Source of the DNA: an uncultured Oscillospiraceae bacterium | Lineage (GTDB): Bacteria > Bacillota > Clostridia > Oscillospirales > Oscillospiraceae | Assembly (NCBI GenBank): GCA_934623545.1 | Contig: CAKTVN010000135.1 | Location: forward strand, 1-5,182 | DNA: 5,182 bases | Reading direction: 5' to 3' | Shown: positions 1 to 5,156 of the stretch, one piece after another | How positions within the stretch are numbered: the stretch's first letter is position 1 | How the letters are laid out: each line of letters starts with the position of its first letter | Made by a program: the position numbers and the translations under genes | Notes under the pieces: generated by a model | What the model was told of the DNA's origin: nothing | Seen by the model: only the letters and a program-made list of their open reading frames with translations | Database searches by the model: none

Positions 1-269
1 GCATACGTCGCGTCGCGCTCCTTGCACTCCTCAACGGTGTACTTGGGCGGCTCGTTCATGCTGTAATCGAGGAAGCTCAGCTCCAGATTGCCCGTATAAT
101 CGCTGATGGTGTCCACATCCCGGAACACCTCGTGCAGACCCTCGCGAAGGAACCACTCATAGGAGTCCTTCTGGATCTTCAGCATATTGGGGATCGGGAG
201 AATTTCGTCATGCTTTGCAAAGCTCTTTCGGAGCGTCTTGCCGCACATGACATCCTTGGTCATCGCCAT
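1..269 (-). CDS. rpoB: RNA polymerase beta subunit, N-terminal fragment (runs off the left edge)
   Basis: This is the start of the catalytic beta subunit of DNA-dependent RNA polymerase, a cytoplasmic core enzyme. Eighty-nine complete codons are present. The translation carries the conserved RpoB opening: GKTLRKSFAKHDEILPIPN, then LKIQKDSYEWFLREGL, then DYTGNLELSFLDYSMNEPPK, ending in EECKERDATY. This is the beta-subunit protrusion region and is diagnostic. The start is taken at ATG 267-269 (MAMTKDV), because an in-frame TGA lies at 276-278. ATG 261-263 (MTKDV) fits homologue length equally well. The only good upstream Shine-Dalgarno, GAAAGG at 285-290, is about 15 nt from ATG 269, which is too far to be ideal. 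No rplJ or rplL lies upstream; the upstream neighbour is a phosphate transporter. The gene has its own promoter at 437-465, giving a leader of roughly 160 nt. The family call is very secure; the exact start codon is not. Confidence 0.96.
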   Translation of the reverse strand, partial: MAMTKDVMCGKTLRKSFAKHDEILPIPNMLKIQKDSYEWFLREGLHEVFRDVDTISDYTGNLELSFLDYSMNEPPKYTVEECKERDATY

Positions 270-351
270 TCTGATTCATCACAGCCTTTCTTCTTGGTTC
301 TGTGTTTTTTGATACGCGCGGTAGCGTTGTCGATTTTTTCACACATACTGC

Positions 352-380
352 TTGCGTCCGTGCCGCTGCGGTGGTATAAT
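352..380 (+). promoter_or_regulatory. Possible plus-strand promoter opposing rpoB
   Basis: A perfect TATAAT at 375-380 is preceded by TG at 372-373, making an extended -10. TTGCGT at 352-357 sits exactly 17 bp upstream. The -35 matches the sigma-A consensus at only three of six positions, but extended -10 promoters tolerate this. Transcription would start near 387 and run rightwards into the rpoB promoter and then the hairpin at 493-517. No plus-strand protein gene follows, so any product would be a short antisense or non-coding RNA. It could also be a chance match in an AT-rich spacer. Confidence 0.35.
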
Positions 381-436
381 CATTACTGTAAAAGGGATTT
401 TAGGCATCAGCACATACTCAGGCATTATGGAAATTT

Positions 437-465
437 ATTTTAGCATAGCCTGTCACTGTTGTCAA
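437..465 (-). promoter_or_regulatory. rpoB promoter, sigma-A type
   Basis: Read on the minus strand, there is a perfect -35 TTGACA (465-460), a 17-bp spacer and -10 TAAAAT (442-437). TG lies one base before the -10, which adds an extended -10. Upstream of the -35 is an A-rich stretch (about 475-490) that could act as an UP element. Transcription should start near 430, giving an rpoB leader of about 160 nt. This is the best promoter match in the window and suits a gene that must be highly expressed. Its presence implies that rpoB is transcribed independently of the transporter gene upstream. Confidence 0.85.
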
Positions 466-492
466 TTCCTTCTTGATATTTTTGTGTAACCT

Positions 493-527
493 GCTGCGTT
501 TTCGAAGAAAACGCAGCGTTTTGTTTT
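493..527 (+). terminator. Perfect 11-bp hairpin with T-rich tail (terminator-like on plus strand)
   Basis: Arms 493-503 (GCTGCGTTTTC) and 507-517 (GAAAACGCAGC) are perfectly complementary around a 3-nt loop. On the plus strand the stem is followed by GTTTTGTTTT (518-527), as in a rho-independent terminator. On the minus strand no T tract follows, so it is probably not an efficient terminator for the transporter mRNA. It lies 28 bp upstream of the rpoB -35. It would end transcripts starting at the candidate promoter at 352-380. Confidence 0.5.
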
Positions 528-539
528 CCGTAGGAAACC

Positions 540-578
540 AAAACGTCGTGCGCAGCCCTTGACTGCGCACGACGTTTT
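540..578. terminator. 16-bp perfect hairpin, bidirectional intrinsic terminator
   Basis: Arms 540-555 (AAAACGTCGTGCGCAG) and 563-578 are exact reverse complements, with a 7-nt loop (556-562). The GC-rich core is closed by AAAA on one side and TTTT on the other, so in either direction the stem ends in a U tract. It is the most likely terminator for the minus-strand transporter gene, whose stop codon is about 110 nt away, and it insulates rpoB from read-through. The U tract is only four bases and lies within the stem, so efficiency is uncertain. Confidence 0.65.
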
Positions 579-682
579 AAGTAATAGTGAATCGTTAAGC
601 GGTGTGTTTTGCCGCATAGCGGCACATTTTTTAATTCGCCGGCAGAGCCGGCTCCACACTTCTTCACTTTTCACTTTTACTT
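579..682. repeat. MITE-like palindromic intergenic element with two internal hairpins
   Basis: Outer arms 579-606 and 655-682 form an imperfect inverted repeat, 22 of 28 positions complementary. Inside it are two perfect small hairpins: 610-615/619-624 (TGCCGC, loop ATA) and 638-643/647-652 (GCCGGC, loop AGA). On the minus strand the right arm is a run of near-repeats of AAAGTGA (AGTAAAAGTGAAAAGTGAAG). The element ends only 6 bp before the transporter stop codon. The layout resembles a small non-autonomous mobile or REP/BIME-like palindromic repeat. No transposase is present, and target-site duplications are not obvious. Whether it recurs elsewhere in the genome cannot be seen here. Confidence 0.5.
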
Positions 683-688
683 TTTACC

Positions 689-2443
689 TTAAATCGAATA
701 GATTCTGCTGTATTCCTCATACAGCCTCGTAAAGTCCGAGGATTTCATTTCCTTGACGCTCTTGAGATACTGATGCGTGTCAAACTCGTCCGATTCCAGC
801 TCGATCATTGCGACCGCGATGTTGGAGCAGTGGTCGGAGATGCGCTCATAATTCGTCAGCAGATCGTTGAACACGAACCCGATCTGAATGGTACACTGTC
901 CCTTTTGCAGCCGGTCGACATGGTGCAGCTTCAGCTCGTCGCACAGATTGTCGATCAGCTCCTCCAGCGGCTCCACCCGCGCGGCGAGCGCGAGATCATT
1001 CTCCGTAAACGCGCGCGTCGTGAGCCGCACGATCTCTTGTACCGCCGACTGGAGCACATCCAGCTCGTGTCTCCCCTGCTCCGAGAACGCCAGATGCTTC
1101 TGCGCCAGCTCCCGCGCACTTTCGCCGATGTTGAGCGCGTGATCGGAAATGCGTTCGAAATCCGAAATGGTGTGCAGGAATTTCGAGACCTCTTCATTCT
1201 GGCTTCCCGTCAGCTCGCACCCGGTCAGCTTGACCAGATACGACCCGATCATGTCCTCATACCGGTCGACCGTGCTCTCCATGCGCTCGACGACCTCAAA
1301 GCCCTTGTCAGAATAGCTGTTCATCAGCTTGATCGCTTCCGTCAGATTGTCGCGTGCCTCCTCTGCCATCGCGTTGACAGAGATGCGGCTCTGCTCAATG
1401 GCAAGCGCCGGGTGCTTGAGGAAGCGCTCCTCCAGCTGCATGATCGACGGCTCTTCCTTTTTCCCGTCACCCTTGATGAGAAAGTCGACCAGCGCCTCGA
1501 TCACATCCGTAAACGGCAGCAAAATCAGCACCTTGACCAGCCGGAACAGTGTATTGAGCGCCGCGATGCTGACCGCGCTCATCTGCATGGACATGAACTC
1601 AAAATGGAAGATCGCGTTCGTGATATAGAACACCGCGCCCCAGAAGATCGCGCCCGTGACCTCCACGACCAGATATACGAACGCCGTGCGCCGACCATCC
1701 ACATTTGCGCCGATGGCGGAGATCAGGACCGGCATCGCCGCGCCGATCGCAATGCCCATGATGACCGGCAGCGCCGTCGCAAAGTCGATGACGCCGGTCG
1801 ATGCGAGCGCCTGCACGATGCCGACCGCAGCGGAGGCGCTCTGAATGACAGCGGTAAAGACCGTACCGAACAGAATGCCGAGCAGCGGATTGGACAGCTT
1901 CATCATAAATTCGATGAAGACCGGGCTTTCACGCAGCGGCGCGACCGCGCCGCTCATCGCGCTCATTCCGAACATCAGCACCGCAAAGCCCATCAGAATG
2001 TCGCCGACGTGCTGCTTCGTCTGGGATTTTGAGAACATCCGCAGCACAATGCCGACCAGCGAGATCACGCCCGTCAGCGTCGCGGTCGAAAACAGCTCTG
2101 TCCAGCCTCCGCTGGAGCCTCCGAGCTCCGACAGGCAGAGCACCCAGCCCGTGATGCTCGTACCGAGGATGGCGCCCATGACGATGCTGATCGCCTGCCG
2201 CACCTTCATCATGCCGGAGTTGACGAAGCCGACCACCATGACCGACGTCGCCGACGAGGACTGGATCACCGCCGTCACGCCCGTGCCGAGCAGGAAGCCC
2301 TTGAGCGGCGTCCCGGTCAGTCGGTACAAAACGATCTCCAGCCGGCTTCCGGCAACCTTCTTCAGTCCCTCCCCCATCAGCGCCATACCGAACAGAAACA
2401 GCGCCACGCCGCTGAGCAGGGAAATCACATTGCTGATACTCAT
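689..2443 (-). CDS. Na+/phosphate cotransporter family protein with C-terminal PhoU-like domain
   Basis: This 584-residue inner-membrane protein belongs to the NptA/YjbB-type Na/Pi cotransporter family and is predicted to move inorganic phosphate across the cytoplasmic membrane. Residues 1-325 are hydrophobic and contain the two family repeats, each with its signature: QSSSAT at 61-66 and QSASAA at 201-206, both preceded by (T)AVI. Residues about 345-550 are helical and cytoplasmic, with two PhoU signatures, DFERISDHALNIGE (428-441) and NYERISDHCSNIAV (531-544), whose acidic/His residues bind metal in PhoU. Length and architecture are normal for the family. The start is ATG 2441-2443 because GGAGG (2454-2458) sits 10 nt upstream and the protein begins MSISNVISLLSG. 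An in-frame ATG at 2534-2536 would add 31 unconserved-looking residues without a ribosome site and is rejected. Direction of transport is uncertain: relatives include both importers and exporters. The gene is divergent from a PhoP/PhoR-like pair. Confidence 0.96.
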   Translation of the reverse strand: MSISNVISLLSGVALFLFGMALMGEGLKKVAGSRLEIVLYRLTGTPLKGFLLGTGVTAVIQSSSATSVMVVGFVNSGMMKVRQAISIVMGAILGTSITGWVLCLSELGGSSGGWTELFSTATLTGVISLVGIVLRMFSKSQTKQHVGDILMGFAVLMFGMSAMSGAVAPLRESPVFIEFMMKLSNPLLGILFGTVFTAVIQSASAAVGIVQALASTGVIDFATALPVIMGIAIGAAMPVLISAIGANVDGRRTAFVYLVVEVTGAIFWGAVFYITNAIFHFEFMSMQMSAVSIAALNTLFRLVKVLILLPFTDVIEALVDFLIKGDGKKEEPSIMQLEERFLKHPALAIEQSRISVNAMAEEARDNLTEAIKLMNSYSDKGFEVVERMESTVDRYEDMIGSYLVKLTGCELTGSQNEEVSKFLHTISDFERISDHALNIGESARELAQKHLAFSEQGRHELDVLQSAVQEIVRLTTRAFTENDLALAARVEPLEELIDNLCDELKLHHVDRLQKGQCTIQIGFVFNDLLTNYERISDHCSNIAVAMIELESDEFDTHQYLKSVKEMKSSDFTRLYEEYSRIYSI

Positions 2444-2513
2444 ATTTGCAGGTCCTCCATGCAGGCACATTTCATACGATCGCCCAAAATCGCTCCTATG
2501 GTATCCTGCCGAC

Positions 2514-2542
2514 ATTAAATTTTTGCGCAGGTCCATCTTAAA
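2514..2542 (-). promoter_or_regulatory. Candidate promoter of the phosphate transporter gene
   Basis: On the minus strand, TTTAAT (2519-2514, five of six matches to TATAAT) lies 17 bp downstream of TTTAAG (2542-2537, three of six matches to TTGACA). Transcription would start near 2507, leaving a leader of about 64 nt before ATG 2443. The poor -35 overlaps the phased repeat at 2536-2552, as expected for an activator-dependent promoter. Based on motif matching only. Confidence 0.45.
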
Positions 2543-2576
2543 TTCATGTTAAATCTTGCTTTTCTGCCCTTTTTCA
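2536..2576. promoter_or_regulatory. Pho-box-like phased repeats in the divergent control region
   Basis: On the plus strand, TTAAAT (2538), TTAAAT (2549), TTTTCT (2560) and TTTTCA (2571) start exactly 11 bp apart. On the minus strand the first two units read TTAACA (2552-2547) and TTAAGA (2541-2536), also 11 bp apart. PhoP of Bacillus binds tandem TT(A/T/C)ACA-type hexamers with about 5-nt spacers, and OmpR-class regulators bind as head-to-tail dimers with one helical turn between half-sites. The array overlaps the -35 elements of both divergent candidate promoters, so the adjacent response regulator is the obvious candidate ligand. The last two units are T-rich and could be coincidental. Confidence 0.45.
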
Positions 2577-2584
2577 CGTAAACT
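2556..2584 (+). promoter_or_regulatory. Candidate promoter of the response regulator/kinase operon
   Basis: TTGCTT (2556-2561) is followed after 17 bp by TAAACT (2579-2584), matching the sigma-A consensus at three and four of six positions. Transcription would start near 2591, about 44 nt before the regulator ATG. The weak match and its overlap with the phased repeats fit an autoregulated operon, but the call is tentative. Confidence 0.35.
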
Positions 2585-2634
2585 GTATTTGCCGTTTTCT
2601 GCGGCATATCCTCACAAAAGCGAGGCGATCTCCG

Positions 2635-3306
2635 ATGATCTATCTGCTGGAAGACGACGACGCCATCCGCAAGCTCGTGACCTATGGTCTGGAAAGCCAG
2701 GGCTACGCCGCCCGCGGCTTTGCGCTTCCGTCGGAATTTTGGAAGGCGATGGACGCGCAGCGTCCGGAGCTTCTGCTGCTGGACCTGATGCTTCCGGAGG
2801 AGGACGGTCTGTCCATTCTCCGCAAGCTCCGCTCCGCAGCCGCCACCAAAAAGCTGCCCGTCATCATTTTAACCGCAAAGAACGCGGAGTATGACCGCGT
2901 CATCGGTCTCGACGGCGGCGCAGACGACTTTATCTCCAAGCCCTTCGGCATGATGGAGCTTCTGGCGCGCGTGCGCGCGGTCCTGCGCCGCGCCGAGCCG
3001 TCCTCCGCCGCGGAATACCGCATCGGAAGCCTCTATGTCTGCCCGCAGCAGCACATCGTCCGCGTCGACGGGTGCGACGTACAGCTCACCAACAAAGAGT
3101 TCGAGCTGCTCTGCCTTCTGGCGGAAAACCGCAGCATCGTCCTCACGCGCGGCACGCTCATGGACAAGATCTGGGGCTTTGACTGCGAACGCGAAAACCG
3201 GACGCTCGACGTCCACATCCGGACGCTCCGGATGAAGCTCGGCGACGCCGGCAGCTGCATCGAGACCGTCCGCGGCGTCGGCTATAAAATCGGCGGCGGC
3301 GTATGA
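2635..3306 (+). CDS. OmpR/PhoB-family response regulator (PhoP-like)
   Basis: This 223-residue cytoplasmic DNA-binding response regulator is phosphorylated by the kinase encoded next to it. The receiver domain (residues 1-118) has the acidic pair E6/D7, phosphoacceptor D50 in LLLLDLMLPEEDG, switch T80, aromatic switch F99 and conserved K102 in DDFISKPF. The winged-helix output domain (about 128-220) has the recognition-helix motif RTLDVHIRTLRMKL (189-202) and ends with the wing motif ETVRGVGYKI. All key residues are intact and the length is typical. The start is ATG 2635, with GAGG (2622-2625) 9 nt upstream. The stop overlaps the kinase start by 4 bases. The divergent phosphate transporter and Pho-box-like repeats upstream suggest a PhoP/PhoB role. 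From sequence alone, another OmpR-class specificity cannot be excluded, so no symbol is given. Confidence 0.96.
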   Translation: MIYLLEDDDAIRKLVTYGLESQGYAARGFALPSEFWKAMDAQRPELLLLDLMLPEEDGLSILRKLRSAAATKKLPVIILTAKNAEYDRVIGLDGGADDFISKPFGMMELLARVRAVLRRAEPSSAAEYRIGSLYVCPQQHIVRVDGCDVQLTNKEFELLCLLAENRSIVLTRGTLMDKIWGFDCERENRTLDVHIRTLRMKLGDAGSCIETVRGVGYKIGGGV

Positions 3307-4964
3307 CTCTGAAAATTTTCCGCAACTCCTTTCTGATCGGCATCACAGTCCTGATCACGAGCTGCATTCTGTTTTTCGCCGTCATGTTCAGCAACTATGA
3401 GGAGCAGGCGTTCCGCCGCCTGAGCGCCGAGGCGGAGAGCATCTCGCTCGCCCTGCGCCAGACCGGCGTCTCCTATCTTGAGGACCTGCACGTCTCCGAC
3501 CGCGTGACGCTCGTCTCGCCGGACGGCAGCGTGCTGTATGACAATCAGACCGACGTCTCCGGACTTCCGAACCATCTCGAGCGCGCCGAAATTCGGCAGG
3601 CGCTCACATCCGGCGAGGGGCGCTGCTCCCGCTATTCCGAGACGCTGCTTGAGCGCACGCATTATTATGCCCTGCGGCTCTGGGACGGAAGCATCCTGCG
3701 TACCGCCTGCACGCAGGAATCCATTTTGTCGATGGCGCTGCTGCTTCTGACGCCCATTTTGTGGATCATCGCGCTGGTTCTGATCCTCTGTGGTGTGCTC
3801 TCGTTCCGTCTTGCCAAGCAGATCACGAAGCCGCTCAACACCAACGATCTGGACGACCCATCCCCGGACGCGCCCTATCAGGAGCTCGCCCCGCTGATCG
3901 ACCGCATTCAGGACCTCCAGCGCACCAGCCGCCGTCAGGTGGATGAGCTGAGCCTGCGCCAGCGGGAGTTTACCGCCATCACGGAAAATATGCGCGAGGG
4001 CTTTCTGCTGCTGGACGGAAAGGCAAACATTCTCTCCGGAAACCACAGCGCCATGCAGGTCCTGGCGCCGGACGATGAAGCGCCCGGCGGCAATCTGCGT
4101 CTGATGTGCCGCGACCCGGAGATCCTGACCGTCGTCGACACCGCGCTTTCCGGCTCGCACGCCGAAATGCTTCTGACCCGCGACGACGTCACCTGGCAGA
4201 TCATCGCAAACGCCGTTCTCTCCGACGGAAGCCCGGTCGGCGCGGTGCTTCTGCTCATGGACGTGACCGAGCGCGAGCAGCGCGAGGCGCTGCGCCGCGA
4301 ATTTTCAGCCAACGTCTCGCACGAGCTGAAAACGCCGCTGACCTCCATCTCCGGCTTTGCCGAGCTCATGCAGGCTGGACTTGTCCCGCCCGAAAAAATG
4401 CCAGAATTTTCCGCCGATATCTACCGCGAATCGCGCCGTCTGCTCGATCTGGTCAACGATATCATCAAGCTCTCCCGTCTGGACGAGGGCGGCGACCGTC
4501 TGGAGCGCCGCGAGGTCGATCTCTACGAGCTTGCGCAGACTGTGCTCGCGAGCCTTCAGCGCATCGCCGAACAGCGCGGCATCACGCTCGAGCTGACCGG
4601 GGCGCACGCCGTGCTCTGCGGCGTCCCGCCGCTTCTGAACGAGATGCTGTATAACCTCTGCGACAACGCCGTCAAATATAATGTGGACAATGGGCGTGTC
4701 ACGGTCACGGTCGCGCAGACCGCCGCCGAGACCACTCTGACCGTCGCCGACACCGGCATCGGCATTCCCTACGCGCACCAGTCCCGCGTCTTTGAGCGCT
4801 TCTACCGCGTGGATAAGAGCCATTCCCGCGCCGTCGGCGGCACAGGTCTCGGTCTTTCCATCGTCAAGCACGCCGCGCAGTACCATAACGCCCGGCTGGA
4901 GCTCAAAAGCGCCGCCGGAAAGGGAACAGAGATCAGCATTCATTTTCCGCCCCCCGCAAGCTGA
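3303..4964 (+). CDS. PhoR-like membrane sensor histidine kinase
   Basis: This 553-residue inner-membrane kinase should autophosphorylate and pass phosphate to D50 of the preceding regulator. Order of parts: TM1 (about 9-29), extracytoplasmic region (about 31-142), TM2 (about 143-167), a HAMP-like linker beginning ITKPLNTNDLDDP (174-186), a PAS-like domain (about 220-325, opening with EFTAITENMREGFLLLD), HisKA with H340 in SANVSHELKTPLTSI, and HATPase_c with N-box N451/N455, G1 DTGIGIP (483-489), F-box FERFYRVDKS (497-506) and G2 GGTGLGLSIV (512-521). The HELKT motif retains E341 and T344, so phosphatase activity towards the regulator is expected. All catalytic boxes are intact. The start overlaps the regulator stop (ATGA at 3303-3306), implying translational coupling, and no separate ribosome site is needed. 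The architecture and linker are those of Firmicutes PhoR; the actual signal cannot be read from the sequence. Confidence 0.96.
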   Translation: MTLKIFRNSFLIGITVLITSCILFFAVMFSNYEEQAFRRLSAEAESISLALRQTGVSYLEDLHVSDRVTLVSPDGSVLYDNQTDVSGLPNHLERAEIRQALTSGEGRCSRYSETLLERTHYYALRLWDGSILRTACTQESILSMALLLLTPILWIIALVLILCGVLSFRLAKQITKPLNTNDLDDPSPDAPYQELAPLIDRIQDLQRTSRRQVDELSLRQREFTAITENMREGFLLLDGKANILSGNHSAMQVLAPDDEAPGGNLRLMCRDPEILTVVDTALSGSHAEMLLTRDDVTWQIIANAVLSDGSPVGAVLLLMDVTEREQREALRREFSANVSHELKTPLTSISGFAELMQAGLVPPEKMPEFSADIYRESRRLLDLVNDIIKLSRLDEGGDRLERREVDLYELAQTVLASLQRIAEQRGITLELTGAHAVLCGVPPLLNEMLYNLCDNAVKYNVDNGRVTVTVAQTAAETTLTVADTGIGIPYAHQSRVFERFYRVDKSHSRAVGGTGLGLSIVKHAAQYHNARLELKSAAGKGTEISIHFPPPAS

Positions 4965-4992
4965 ATGCCGCCCACTAGGGCGGCATTTTTTT
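4964..4992 (+). terminator. Intrinsic terminator of the regulator/kinase operon
   Basis: Arms 4964-4973 (AATGCCGCCC) and 4978-4987 pair perfectly over 10 bp around the loop ACTA, and a run of seven T follows (4986-4992). The stem starts at the last base of the kinase TGA stop codon (4962-4964), so there is essentially no 3' untranslated spacer. This is a textbook rho-independent terminator. Confidence 0.92.
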
Positions 4993-5106
4993 GTCACCCC
5001 GGAGGGAGTGACGCCTCTTTTGCGCCCGGAGGGCGCAAGCCGCGCCGCAGGCGCGGAACTCTTTTCAAGATTCACCGGAGGTTCCGTTTTTTGCGGCGAC
5101 ACCGCA
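4993..5106. repeat. Cluster of small GC-rich hairpins (intergenic repeat-like)
   Basis: Five dyads are packed end to end: 4993-5012 (GTCAC/GTGAC, inner CC/GG); 5020-5027/5031-5038 (8 bp, loop GGA); 5040-5046/5050-5056 (7 bp, loop GCA); 5054-5059/5081-5086 (CGGAAC/GTTCCG followed by six T); and 5092-5096/5102-5106 (TGCGG/CCGCA). The heptamer CCGGAGG occurs three times (4999, 5026, 5075). The third and fourth dyads share bases 5054-5056, so they are mutually exclusive as drawn. Frames open through the cluster encode low-complexity Arg/Pro/Ser peptides and are not credible genes. It looks like a modular intergenic repeat; copy number elsewhere is unknown. Confidence 0.5.
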
Positions 5107-5122
5107 GCTGTGCCTTCGGCGA

Positions 5123-5156
5123 CCATATCTTTTCCCTCTTGCGGGAAAAGATATGG
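5123..5156. repeat. 14-bp perfect hairpin near the right edge
   Basis: Arms 5123-5136 (CCATATCTTTTCCC) and 5143-5156 are exact reverse complements around the 6-nt loop TCTTGC. No T tract follows on the plus strand; on the minus strand the stem is followed by TCGCCGAAG, so it is not a standard terminator either way. It may be the end unit of the repeat cluster to its left, or a structure in the leader of a gene beyond the window, since the right arm includes an ATG at 5153-5155. Confidence 0.55.

Noticed and set aside
397..425. A second TAAAAT -10-like hexamer (402-397, minus strand) in the rpoB leader
   Set aside because: The position 17 bp upstream reads ATGCCT, with no -35 resemblance and no extended -10, so it is not supported as a second rpoB promoter.
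132..443. A 103-codon plus-strand open frame at the left end
   Set aside because: It is antisense to the rpoB start and crosses the leader and promoter, with no homology signal. The minus-strand reading is clearly RpoB.
440..674. Short minus-strand open frames (70-75 codons) between the transporter and rpoB
   Set aside because: They run through the MITE-like element, both long hairpins and the rpoB promoter. The peptides are dictated by palindromes and have no credible coding signature.
773..2032. A 419-codon plus-strand open frame opposite the phosphate transporter gene
   Set aside because: The translation is rich in Arg, His, Asp and Gln with no recognisable domain. It arises because the GC-biased codons of the real minus-strand gene rarely create stops on the other strand.
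2449..2533. The phrase GGACCTGC appears twice in the transporter leader, followed by (GC)AAA
   Set aside because: Eight bases repeated once in a 90-bp region, one copy overlapping the ribosome site, is not strong enough to call a repeat or operator.
2444..2536. N-terminal extension of the transporter from ATG 2534-2536
   Set aside because: It would use the candidate -10/leader region as coding sequence, has no Shine-Dalgarno, and gives 31 residues unlike the family N-terminus. ATG 2443 has GGAGG at a suitable spacing.
3282..4160. A 292-codon minus-strand open frame opposite the kinase gene
   Set aside because: It is an antisense shadow of a kinase with every catalytic box intact, has no domain of its own and has biased low-information composition.
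4305..5126. A 273-codon minus-strand open frame covering the kinase 3' half and the hairpin cluster
   Set aside because: Its first part is translated from palindromic repeats and the rest is antisense to the HisKA/HATPase region. There is no ribosome site or known motif.
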